Part shown: one piece after another, positions 57,423-64,000 of the stretch
How the letters are laid out: each line of letters begins with the position of its first letter
Position numbering within the stretch: position 1 is the stretch's first letter
Assembly: GCF_029989365.1 (NCBI RefSeq)
Contig: NZ_JAPRAQ010000035.1
Location: 1 to 64,000 of the forward strand
From: Bradyrhizobium sp. Arg816
Lineage (GTDB): Bacteria; Pseudomonadota; Alphaproteobacteria; Rhizobiales; Xanthobacteraceae
DNA length: 64,000 nt
Direction of reading: 5' to 3'
The notes under the pieces: generated by a model
Database searches by the model: none
What the model was told of the DNA's origin: nothing
Seen by the model: only the letters and a program-made list of their open reading frames with translations
Program-made: the position numbers and the translations under genes

Positions 57423-57561
57423 GGCTTGGTTCCTGGCTTGCGTCCTTATCGCATGCCCCCATTGTGATCCGTGCCTATATCTAGGCTTGGAAATAGTTGC
57501 GATCCACCCGGTTTCCGGGAATCTTGCACAGGAGTTCCCGCCCCTTTCCCGCGAGCCCCGA

Positions 57562-58380
57562 ATGCAAAGCCTCCGCGTCAACGGATACGACATGACCTAT
57601 CTCGACGTGGGTGAAGACCGAGGCCGGCCGCCGCTGGTCTGCGTGCATGGTTCGCTCAATGACTTCCGCGTCTGGGGCTGCGTGCTCGGACCGCTGACGC
57701 AGCGGCATCGGGTGATCGCTATCAGCTTGCGGCATTTCTTCCCCGACCGCTGGGACGGCGTCGGCGACACCTATTCGATCGACCAGCATGTCCAGGACGT
57801 CATCGCCTTCATCGAGAAGCTCGACGTCGGCCCCGTCGATCTGATGGGCCACTCCCGCGGCGGGCACATCTCTTTCCGCGTGGCACAGGCCCGCCCCGAC
57901 CTGTTGCGGCGGCTGATCCTGGCCGAGCCCGGCGGCGAGCTCGATGCGAGCCTCGATCCCGATTACGTCGGTGGCCCCTCGCCACTGCTGGCGCGGTTCA
58001 CGGCCTCGGCCGAGAAGATCGCGGCCGGCGATGTCGACGGCGGCCTCGCCGTCTTCGTGGACACGCTGGAGGGAGCCGGCACATGGCCGCGGCTGCCGGC
58101 GATGGTGAAACAGAATCTGCGCGACAACGCCTATACCCTGATCGGGCAGGTCCGCGACAACCGCCCGCCGTTCTCGCAGGCGGATGCGGAATCGATCGGG
58201 ATGCCGACGCTGTTCATCCTGGGCGCACGGACCAAAGGCCTGCTGCCAAAGGTGCTGCATGCGCTCGCTGCGCACGTGCCCTACTCGAAAACGGCGATCA
58301 TCCCGAACGCAACCCATCCGATGTTCGAGCAGGCGCCGCAAAAATACTCCGAACTGGTTCTGGACTTTCTGGCGAGCTGA
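57562..58380 (+). CDS. Alpha/beta hydrolase (twin copy 1)
   Basis: This 272-residue alpha/beta hydrolase has oxyanion motif VCVHGSLNDF, nucleophile elbow GHSRGGH (about residue 96) and the late His in NATHPMFEQ. The ATG at 57562 (MQSLRVNGYDM) is chosen by alignment to the paralogue downstream. The substrate is unknown; esters or epoxides are possible. Two nucleotides separate its stop from the next gene. Confidence 0.87.
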   Translation: MQSLRVNGYDMTYLDVGEDRGRPPLVCVHGSLNDFRVWGCVLGPLTQRHRVIAISLRHFFPDRWDGVGDTYSIDQHVQDVIAFIEKLDVGPVDLMGHSRGGHISFRVAQARPDLLRRLILAEPGGELDASLDPDYVGGPSPLLARFTASAEKIAAGDVDGGLAVFVDTLEGAGTWPRLPAMVKQNLRDNAYTLIGQVRDNRPPFSQADAESIGMPTLFILGARTKGLLPKVLHALAAHVPYSKTAIIPNATHPMFEQAPQKYSELVLDFLAS

Positions 58381-58382
58381 TC

Positions 58383-59195
58383 ATGCAGAGCTTTCGCGTC
58401 AACGGTTACGACATGGCCTATCTCGAAGTCGGCAAGGGCCTGCCGCTCGTCTGCGTCCACGGCACGTTGGGTGATTTCCGCACCTGGTATTCAGTGCTCG
58501 GCCCGCTGTCGAAGGCGCATCGCGTGATCTCGGTCAGCCTGCGGCACTTCTTCCCCGAGCATTGGGACGCCGTCGGTGACGACTACAAGATGGCGCAACA
58601 CGTCGCAGACACGATCGCCTTCATCGAGCAGGTCAAACCCGGACCGGTCGACCTGATGGGCCATTCGCGCGGCGGCCACATCGCGTTTCGCGTCGCGCAA
58701 GCGCGGCCTGACCTGCTGCGCAAGTTGGTGCTGGCCGAGCCGGGCGGCGATCTCGATGCCAGCCTGCCGGTGCCCGAAGGCACGCCCGCGCATCCGCCGC
58801 TCGCTGCGAAGACGATACGCTCGGTCGAGATGATCCGCGCCGGCGATCTCGACGGCGCGCTGCAGAATTTCTACGAGGGCATCGAAGGCGACGGCTCGTG
58901 GCGGCGCGTGCCGGCGGCGGCGAAGCAGCAACTGCGCGATAACACGCTCACCTTCCTCGGCCAGATCAACGAGCAGCGCCGGCCCTACACGCTCGCTGAT
59001 GCGCAGGCGATCAGGACGCCGACGCTGCTGATCGGCGGCGGCGCGACGACCGGCAGCCTCTCGGTGATGTGGCGCGTGCTGGCCGAGCACATCGCCGGCA
59101 GCAAGACGGCGGTGATCCCGAATGCCGGCCACTGGATGTTCGAGCAGGCGCCGCTTGAGTTCGGCGAGGTCGTGAACAGGTTTCTGGCGGAGTAG
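58383..59195 (+). CDS. Alpha/beta hydrolase (twin copy 2)
   Basis: This 270-residue paralogue of copy 1 shares about 60 percent of residues by eye (MQSFRVNGYDMAYLEVGKGLPLVCVHGTLGDFRTW; GHSRGGHIAFRVAQARPDLLRKLVLAEPGGDLDAS; NAGHWMFEQAP). The triad is intact. It starts 2 nt after copy 1, so the two are one unit from a recent tandem duplication; divergence in the cap region suggests different substrates. Confidence 0.88.
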   Translation: MQSFRVNGYDMAYLEVGKGLPLVCVHGTLGDFRTWYSVLGPLSKAHRVISVSLRHFFPEHWDAVGDDYKMAQHVADTIAFIEQVKPGPVDLMGHSRGGHIAFRVAQARPDLLRKLVLAEPGGDLDASLPVPEGTPAHPPLAAKTIRSVEMIRAGDLDGALQNFYEGIEGDGSWRRVPAAAKQQLRDNTLTFLGQINEQRRPYTLADAQAIRTPTLLIGGGATTGSLSVMWRVLAEHIAGSKTAVIPNAGHWMFEQAPLEFGEVVNRFLAE

Positions 59196-59237
59196 CTTCT
59201 TCGCCTCTCCCCGCGTGCGGGGAGAGGAAAAAGAGCC

Positions 59238-59696
59238 TCACACCTTCCAAACACCGACCGGCATCTTGATCGTCGCGTTCAGGCGGTTCCAGACGTTGAT
59301 GGTCGCGATCGAGAGGATCAAGGTTGCGAGCTCGCGCTCGTCGAAATGCTTGGCGGCCTCGTTCCAGATCGCATCCGACACCGGGTCCTCGCGATCGGCG
59401 AGGCGCGTGACGGCTTCGGTCAGCGCCAGCGCGGCGCGTTCGGCGTCGCTGAAATAGGGCGCATCGCGCCAGGCCGACACGGCGAACAGGCGCTCGTCGG
59501 TCTCACCTAGCTTGCGGGCGATCTTCGGATGCATGTCGACGCAGACGCTGCAGCCATTGATCTGGCTGGCGCGCAGGTGCACCAGTTCCAGGAGCTTTTC
59601 CGGCAGGCCCTGCTTGGTCAAATTGCCAAGGGACTGAAGGACATTCATGGCCTCCGGCAGGACCATGACCGGGTGATTCATGCGGGCGTGCATCAT
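59238..59696 (-). CDS. Carboxymuconolactone decarboxylase/AhpD-family protein
   Basis: This 152-residue helical protein has the redox motif CSVCVDMH (about 49-56), the AhpD-type CxxC, within HLRASQINGCSVCVDMHPKIARKLGE. Genes of this family are the usual targets and neighbours of ECF41-type sigma factors. It is divergent from such a sigma gene and has a candidate ECF41 promoter starting 70 nt upstream. A peroxidase-like or reductase role is inferred. Confidence 0.9.
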   Translation of the reverse strand: MMHARMNHPVMVLPEAMNVLQSLGNLTKQGLPEKLLELVHLRASQINGCSVCVDMHPKIARKLGETDERLFAVSAWRDAPYFSDAERAALALTEAVTRLADREDPVSDAIWNEAAKHFDERELATLILSIATINVWNRLNATIKMPVGVWKV

Positions 59697-59730
59697 CTTG
59701 CGTCTCCGTTTGAAAAATTTCGACGGTTCC

Positions 59731-59757
59731 GGTCACATCGGCCGGATTGGCTTCGTC
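59731..59757 (+). promoter_or_regulatory. Candidate ECF41-type promoter of the sigma gene
   Basis: GGTCACA (59731-59737), 16 bases, CGTC (59754-59757): matches the published ECF41 pattern TGTCACA-N16-CGTC with one mismatch. It points towards the sigma-factor gene at 59794. Confidence 0.65.
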
Positions 59758-59765
59758 ATGGGGAT

Positions 59766-59792
59766 GACGGATCGCGACGAGGGAATGTGACC
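59766..59792 (-). promoter_or_regulatory. Candidate ECF41-type promoter of the carboxymuconolactone decarboxylase gene
   Basis: On the minus strand GGTCACA (59792-59786), 16 bases, CGTC (59769-59766), identical in pattern to the opposing promoter. It points towards the gene starting at 59696 and abuts the sigma start codon. Confidence 0.65.
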
Positions 59793-59793
59793 G

Positions 59794-60663
59794 ATGAGCC
59801 AAAAAAACTTTGAAGAAAATTCTCTCAGCCACCAGTTCGAGGCCAGCAGGGACCATTTGCGCGCGGTCGCCTACCGGATGCTGGGTTCCCGCGCCGAGGT
59901 CGACGACGCCGTGCAGGAGGCCTGGCTGCGGGTCAGCCGCTACGACACGTCCGATGTCGCGAACCTGCGCGGCTGGCTGACCACCGTGGTCGCGCGCATC
60001 TGCCTCGACATGCTGCGTGCACGAAAGTCGCGCCGCGAGGACCCGATGGGCCCGCATGTGCCCGAACCTGTCGACGAGACGCGCGAGCGCGAGGCGGAGA
60101 TGGCTGATTCCGTCGGCGCGGCCCTTCTCGTCGTGCTCGAGACATTGCAGCCGGCGGAGCGGCTCGCCTTCGTGCTGCACGACATGTTCGCAGTCCCGTT
60201 CGAGGAGATCGCGCCGATCGTCGGACGCTCGGTCGACGCCTCGCGGCAGCTGGCGAGCCGCGCACGACGCCGTGTTCAGGGCGCGCCGGTGCCTGAGACG
60301 GACATCTCGCACCAGCGCACGATCGTCGATGCCTTCCTGAAGGCATCGCGCGAGGGCAATTTCGAGGGCCTGCTGGCCCTGCTCGATCCCGACGTCGTGT
60401 TCCGTGCCGACCAGGCTGCGGTGCGGCTCGGCACGCTGCCGGAGATCCGCGGCGCGGATGCGGTCGCACAGCTCTACAAGGGCCGTGCGCAGGCGGCGCG
60501 GACGGCGCTGGTCGATGGCGAGATCGGCGTCGCCGTCATCTTCGGCGGACGTCTGCGCATCGCGCTGCGCGTGACGTTCGACGGCGACCGGATCGCGGGG
60601 ATCGAGGCGGTGGCCGATGCGGACCAGATCGCGACGATGGAGGTGGAGGTGCTGGAGCGCTAG
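59794..60663 (+). CDS. ECF41-type sigma factor with SnoaL-like C-terminal domain
   Basis: This 289-residue sigma factor has region 2 (AYRMLGSRAEVDDAVQEAWLRVSRYD, about 24-50), region 4 (LQPAERLAFVLHDMFAVPFEEIAPIVGRSVDASRQLASRARRRV), and a C-terminal SnoaL-like domain (about 168-289), with VPEP in the linker. The DGGGK-type motif of many ECF41 proteins is not seen in the C-terminal domain. Adjacent to a carboxymuconolactone decarboxylase gene, as usual for this group. No anti-sigma gene is present, so the C-terminal domain probably controls activity. Confidence 0.9.
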   Translation: MSQKNFEENSLSHQFEASRDHLRAVAYRMLGSRAEVDDAVQEAWLRVSRYDTSDVANLRGWLTTVVARICLDMLRARKSRREDPMGPHVPEPVDETREREAEMADSVGAALLVVLETLQPAERLAFVLHDMFAVPFEEIAPIVGRSVDASRQLASRARRRVQGAPVPETDISHQRTIVDAFLKASREGNFEGLLALLDPDVVFRADQAAVRLGTLPEIRGADAVAQLYKGRAQAARTALVDGEIGVAVIFGGRLRIALRVTFDGDRIAGIEAVADADQIATMEVEVLER

Positions 60664-60746
60664 CGGGACGTGGCATCCGGACAGCCCGGATGTTACGCTG
60701 AAGTCCAATCGCGCGCGGTGCGCTCAAGACGCGAAAGGACGATTCC

Positions 60747-62003
60747 ATGACAGCCCGCTTCATCCCCCTGCTCGCTTTGTCCCTGCTCGGCCTCGCCGCC
60801 GGCAGCACCATCGCGCTTGCGGCCGCCGACGAGAAGCTCAAGGCCGCGGCCGAGCAGGAGAAGGCGCCGCTGATCGAGACCCTGCGCGACATGGTGATGA
60901 TCGAGAGCGGCAGCGGCGATGCCGAGGGCCTGAAGAAGATCGCCGACTTCACCGAAGCGCGTCTGAAGGCGATGGGCGCCACCATCGAGCGGCGCAAGAC
61001 CACCGCGGGTACGGGCGCCGACATGGTGATCGCCACCTTCCAGGGCACCGGGTCGCGAAAGCTGATGCTGATCGCGCATATGGACACGGTCTATCAGCGC
61101 GGCATTCTCGCAAGCGAGCCGTACCGTGTCGACGGCAACCGCATCTACGGCCCCGGCATCGCCGACGACAAGGGCGGCATCGCCGTGGTTCTGCATGCGC
61201 TCAAGATCCTGAAGGACGCCGGGTGGCAGGACTACGCCAGGCTCACCGTGTCCTTCAATCCGGATGAAGAGGTCGGCTCGATCGGGTCGGGCGAGATCAT
61301 CGCCGAGCTCGCCGACCAGCACGACGTCGTGCTCTCCTGCGAACCGACGGTGGCCGCGCCGATCGCCAGGAATGACGGGCTGCTGCTCGGGGCGAGCGGC
61401 ACTGCGACGGCGAAAATGGAGGTGAAGGGTCGCGCCTCGCATGCCGGCGCCGCGCCCGATCTCGGCCGCAACGCGCTGATCGAGCTCGCGCACCAATTGC
61501 AGCAGACGAAGGACGTCGCGAAGTCGATCCCGGGCACGCAGCTCAACTGGACCACGGCGCAGGCCGGCACGGTGCGCAACCAGATTCCGGAAAAGGCCGA
61601 GGCCGGCGCCGACATCCGCCTGACCATCCCCGATGGCATCGCCAAATTGCAGGCGGCGCTCGACGCGAAGGTGAAGGACAAGTTCGTGCCCGACACCGAA
61701 ACCACGGTGACGATCATTGCGGGCCGCCCGCCCTTCGTCGCCAGCGATCGCGGCCGCGCGCTCGCGCAGGAGGGGCAGGCGATCTATGCCGAGATCGACC
61801 GCAAGCTCGACATCGCCGAGATGACCGGCGGCGCCACCGACGCCGGCTATGCCAACCGCAGCGGCAAGGCGGTGGTGGTCGAGAGCTTTGGCCTCGCCGG
61901 CTTCGGCTATCACGCGCGGGACGAATTCATCGACACCAACTCGATCGTGCCGCGGCTCTATCTGATGAGCCGGATGCTGATCGAGCAGGGCAAGAAGAAA
62001 TAG
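60747..62003 (+). CDS. M20 family exported metallopeptidase (glutamate carboxypeptidase-like)
   Basis: This 418-residue enzyme has a signal peptide (cleavage near TIALAAA). Zinc ligands are read in MLIAHMDTVY (His/Asp), YGPGIADDKGG (bridging Asp), FNPDEEVGSIGS (Glu general base and ligand) and the last His in GFGYHARDEFID. The arrangement fits carboxypeptidase G2-type M20 enzymes that remove a C-terminal glutamate or hydrolyse related amides in the periplasm. Substrate uncertain. Confidence 0.9.
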   Translation: MTARFIPLLALSLLGLAAGSTIALAAADEKLKAAAEQEKAPLIETLRDMVMIESGSGDAEGLKKIADFTEARLKAMGATIERRKTTAGTGADMVIATFQGTGSRKLMLIAHMDTVYQRGILASEPYRVDGNRIYGPGIADDKGGIAVVLHALKILKDAGWQDYARLTVSFNPDEEVGSIGSGEIIAELADQHDVVLSCEPTVAAPIARNDGLLLGASGTATAKMEVKGRASHAGAAPDLGRNALIELAHQLQQTKDVAKSIPGTQLNWTTAQAGTVRNQIPEKAEAGADIRLTIPDGIAKLQAALDAKVKDKFVPDTETTVTIIAGRPPFVASDRGRALAQEGQAIYAEIDRKLDIAEMTGGATDAGYANRSGKAVVVESFGLAGFGYHARDEFIDTNSIVPRLYLMSRMLIEQGKKK

Positions 62004-62142
62004 GCGCCGGGGCCGGCCAAGCCATTTTGGCGAAAACAACCCCATGCACAGTAGACGGCCCTAGCGATATCAATGGCTTAGTGGGTCAAAAAACGACGGC
62101 GTGAGGCCTGCCTTGACGCCCTTCCCCTCCTGCGATACCTTC

Positions 62143-62162
62143 GAATACGGAATTCCGTATTC
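62143..62162. promoter_or_regulatory. Perfect 20-bp palindromic operator upstream of the GntR gene
   Basis: GAATACGGAATTCCGTATTC is a perfect palindrome, 26 nt before the GTG start of the GntR gene. It sits where a -10 would lie relative to TTGACG (62112-62117). Autoregulation by the GntR protein is inferred. Confidence 0.7.
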
Positions 62163-62188
62163 CCACTTTGTATCTCGGAGTTGCCGGC

Positions 62189-62866
62189 GTGATCCCTCTC
62201 GACCCGCTCCCGAACCTGATCGACCAGGTCTATGCGCGGATCCTGGAAGCGATCTCCGACCGCACCCTTCAGCCCGGCCAGCGCATCCGGCAGAACGAAC
62301 TCGCCGACAAGCTCGGCGTGTCACGCCAGCCGGTGTCGCATGCGCTGCATTTGTTGCACCGGCAGGGACTCGTCGCCGAGAGCGGCCGGCGCGGCTTTGA
62401 AGTCACCCAACTCGACCCCTCGCGCATCCGCCAGCTCTACGAGGTGCGCGGCGCCATCGACGCGCTGGCCGCCCGGCTCGCCGCTCGGCGCGCAGCAAGC
62501 GACGCGGCGGGACGCGCGCGGCTGGACGCAGCCCTCGCCGCCGGACGCCGCATCGACCGCAAGACGTCGCTCGCCGAGCTGATCGTGCTCGACGTCGATT
62601 TTCACCGCGCGATCTATCAGCTCGCGGGCAATCCCGTGATCGAGGAGACGATCGCGCCGCAATGGCCGCATATGCGCCGCTCGATGGCGACGGTGCTCTC
62701 CGAGCTCGATTATCGCGACAGCGCATGGGCCGAGCATGCGACGATTGCCGGACACATTCTCGCCGGCGATGCGAAAGCCGCCGAGCGCGCGGCGCTGGCG
62801 CATGCGCAGACGGCGGGACGGATGACCGAGGAGAGATTGAAGGCGACGGACGAGGCGGCGGCGTAG
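62189..62866 (+). CDS. GntR family transcriptional regulator (FCD type)
   Basis: This 225-residue regulator has an N-terminal winged helix (about 12-70: QVYARILEAISDRTLQPGQRIRQNELADKLGVSRQPVSHALHLLHRQGLVAE) and a C-terminal FCD ligand domain with metal-binding residues around VDFHRAIYQLAGNP. Start GTG 62189 is chosen because CGGAG lies 9 nt upstream; a TTG seven codons earlier is less likely. It precedes and probably controls the dioxygenase-like gene. Confidence 0.88.
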   Translation: MIPLDPLPNLIDQVYARILEAISDRTLQPGQRIRQNELADKLGVSRQPVSHALHLLHRQGLVAESGRRGFEVTQLDPSRIRQLYEVRGAIDALAARLAARRAASDAAGRARLDAALAAGRRIDRKTSLAELIVLDVDFHRAIYQLAGNPVIEETIAPQWPHMRRSMATVLSELDYRDSAWAEHATIAGHILAGDAKAAERAALAHAQTAGRMTEERLKATDEAAA

Positions 62867-62937
62867 CTGTTGGCGCACGCCGTCAAGCCCGGCCATGACG
62901 AAAGAGAAAACAAATAAGCAAAACAGGAGGACGATCC

Positions 62938-63738
62938 ATGAAACTGTCCGAGGCACAATTGGAGTTCTTCCATCGCGAGGGCTGGCTGTTCCTCCCCGAA
63001 TTGTTCAACCAGGAGGAGGTCGACTTCCTCGCGCGCGAGGCGGTCGGCATTTATGATGCCAACCGGCCCGAGGTCTGGCGCGAGAAGAGCGGCGCGCCGC
63101 GCACGGCCTTTGCCGCGCATCTCTACAACGAGGCCTTCGGCATTCTGGGCGCGCATCCGCGCATGATCGACCCGGTCGAGCAATTGTTCGGCGAGCCGGT
63201 CTACATGCACCAGTTCAAGATCAACGCGAAATCGGCCTTCACGGGCGACGTCTGGCAGTGGCACCAGGATTACGGCACGTGGAAGCGCGACGACGGCATG
63301 CCGGAGCCGCGCGCGATGAACATCGCGATCTTCCTCGACGAGGTGATGCCGATCAATGGCCCGCTGATGCTGGTGCCGCAGAGCCAGAATGCCGGCGATC
63401 TCCAGGCCTCCCATGACCTTGCGACGACGTCCTACCCGCTGTGGACGCTGGACGAGGAGACCGTGACGCGGCTGGTCAAGCAGGGCGGCATCGTGGCGCC
63501 GACCGGCAAACCGGGCGGCATGCTGATGTTCCACGGCAATCTCGTGCATGGCTCGGCCGGCAACATCACGCCCTACCCGCGCAAGATCGTGTACCTGACG
63601 CTGAACGCGGTCTCGAACTACATTCGCACACCGACGCGGCCAGAGTACATCGCGCATCGCGATTTTGCGCCGATCAAGACGGTGGACGATGATGCCTTGG
63701 TGCGGCTTGCACGAGCACCGAGGCAGGCGGCGGAGTAG
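62938..63738 (+). CDS. Phytanoyl-CoA dioxygenase family protein (Fe(II)/2-oxoglutarate)
   Basis: This 266-residue oxygenase has the metal-binding HxD in WQWHQDYGTWK (about residue 103) and the distal His in MFHGNLVHGSAGN (about 196-209), with an Arg nearby for 2-oxoglutarate. The N-terminus (LSEAQLEFFHREGWLFLPELF) is typical. It would hydroxylate a small molecule; the substrate is unknown. It starts 72 nt after the GntR gene, with GGAGGA as ribosome-binding site. Confidence 0.9.
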   Translation: MKLSEAQLEFFHREGWLFLPELFNQEEVDFLAREAVGIYDANRPEVWREKSGAPRTAFAAHLYNEAFGILGAHPRMIDPVEQLFGEPVYMHQFKINAKSAFTGDVWQWHQDYGTWKRDDGMPEPRAMNIAIFLDEVMPINGPLMLVPQSQNAGDLQASHDLATTSYPLWTLDEETVTRLVKQGGIVAPTGKPGGMLMFHGNLVHGSAGNITPYPRKIVYLTLNAVSNYIRTPTRPEYIAHRDFAPIKTVDDDALVRLARAPRQAAE

Positions 63739-63744
63739 ACGGGT

Positions 63745-63878
63745 CTCGTGCCCCAGACGCAGCGCAGCACGTCAGTGATGCGCTGCTGAGCCGGGGCTCA
63801 TGCCCCACGGATGGTTTTCTTTCTGGGTCCCGGCTCTGCGCAGCAACGCTACGCGTTGCAGCGCGTCCGGGACACGAT
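63745..63878. repeat. Interspersed inverted repeat (CTCGTGCCCCAGACGC type)
   Basis: TCTCGTGCCCCAGACGCAGCGC and GCGCGTCCGGGACACGA are inverted copies at the ends. The centre holds GCTGCTGAG and CTGGGTCCCGGCTC segments. Related to the short hairpin at 27852-27886. Confidence 0.65.
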
Positions 63879-63897
63879 AGTTTCGCAGGACATCCCC

Positions 63898-64000
63898 ATG
63901 AACCTCTTCCGCCTCCTCCAGGCCCGCGCGTCCGCCGGCAAGCCTGTCCGTGTCGCGCTGATCGGCGCCGGCAAGTTCGGCTCGATGTTTCTGGCGCAGG
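63898..64000 (+). CDS. 5' end of an NAD(P)-binding oxidoreductase (truncated by the window edge)
   Basis: From ATG 63898 the frame reads MNLFRLLQAR... with the Rossmann motif ALIGAGKFGS at about residues 20-29. It continues to the end of the window (34 codons visible). The start resembles homoserine-dehydrogenase-like/SAF-domain oxidoreductases. It probably continues the GntR-dioxygenase unit. Confidence 0.7.
   Translation, partial: MNLFRLLQARASAGKPVRVALIGAGKFGSMFLAQ

Noticed and set aside
1..64000. tRNA or rRNA genes, insertion sequences, prophage genes
   Set aside because: No cloverleaf with a TTCRANNC arm, no rRNA-like stretch, and no transposase, integrase or phage structural motif was noticed in any frame read.

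Overview
The window is high-GC alphaproteobacterial DNA and almost certainly from the genus Bradyrhizobium. Evidence: ornithine decarboxylase behind a long speF-type leader and followed by homospermidine synthase; a complete phyR / nepR-ecfG general-stress locus; tandem DUF3551 proteins; a class III cyclase with the ERRLAAIMAADVAGYSRL-type N-terminus common in that genus; and many interspersed palindromic repeats of bradyrhizobial type. No rRNA, tRNA, transposase, integrase or CRISPR array was seen.

Layout. 0-4.5 kb: a translationally coupled M3 oligopeptidase / DUF1007 / NicO metal-exporter operon on the minus strand. 4.6-9.0 kb: polyamine locus (speF leader RNA, ornithine decarboxylase, GNAT, RidA, homospermidine synthase). 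9.1-11.1 kb: acetoacetate decarboxylase, a small proline-rich membrane protein with a consensus EcfG promoter, and an MgtC-family protein. 11.2-18.1 kb: two giant paralogous FG-GAP/AIDA-repeat secreted proteins from a tandem duplication; a truncated mgtC start marks the junction and the second copy carries a frameshift. 18.2-23.1 kb: a Zur-box-controlled zinc operon (small His-rich membrane protein, ABC ATPase, permease, binding protein, CobW GTPase, WD40 protein). 23.1-25.1 kb: two half-size permeases and sodB with a consensus EcfG promoter. 25.3-30 kb: GNAT, MATE exporter, DUF2147, a DUF3095 cyclase-like protein and small proteins. 30-34.3 kb: a four-gene cassette (SDR, adenylating enzyme, acyl carrier protein, acyl-CoA synthetase). 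34.5-38.5 kb: SGNH hydrolase, two DUF3551 proteins, htpG with an RpoH-like promoter. 38.6-41.1 kb: a putative small RNA whose 3' end is repeated 2.4 kb away, bracketing an atypical cyclase/TPR gene. 42.8-44.6 kb: phyR, nepR, ecfG. 45.5-56.7 kb: an acyl-CoA catabolic cluster (three acyl-CoA dehydrogenases, feruloyl-CoA-synthase-like ligase, enoyl-CoA hydratase, SDR, TetR regulator, thiolase, second ligase). 56.9-64 kb: Ogt-type repair enzyme, twin alpha/beta hydrolases, a carboxymuconolactone-decarboxylase/ECF41-type sigma pair with face-to-face promoters, M20 peptidase, GntR regulator with a perfect palindromic operator, a phytanoyl-CoA-dioxygenase-like protein and the start of an oxidoreductase.

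Functional links. PhyR/NepR/EcfG at 43-44.6 kb probably drive the GGAAC-N16-CGTT promoters of sodB and of the small membrane protein at 9.9 kb. Zur probably represses the six-gene zinc operon. The polyamine genes give ornithine to putrescine to sym-homospermidine. The TetR protein probably controls the surrounding acyl-CoA genes through a 20-bp near-palindrome. All functional statements are from sequence reading; no database search was run.
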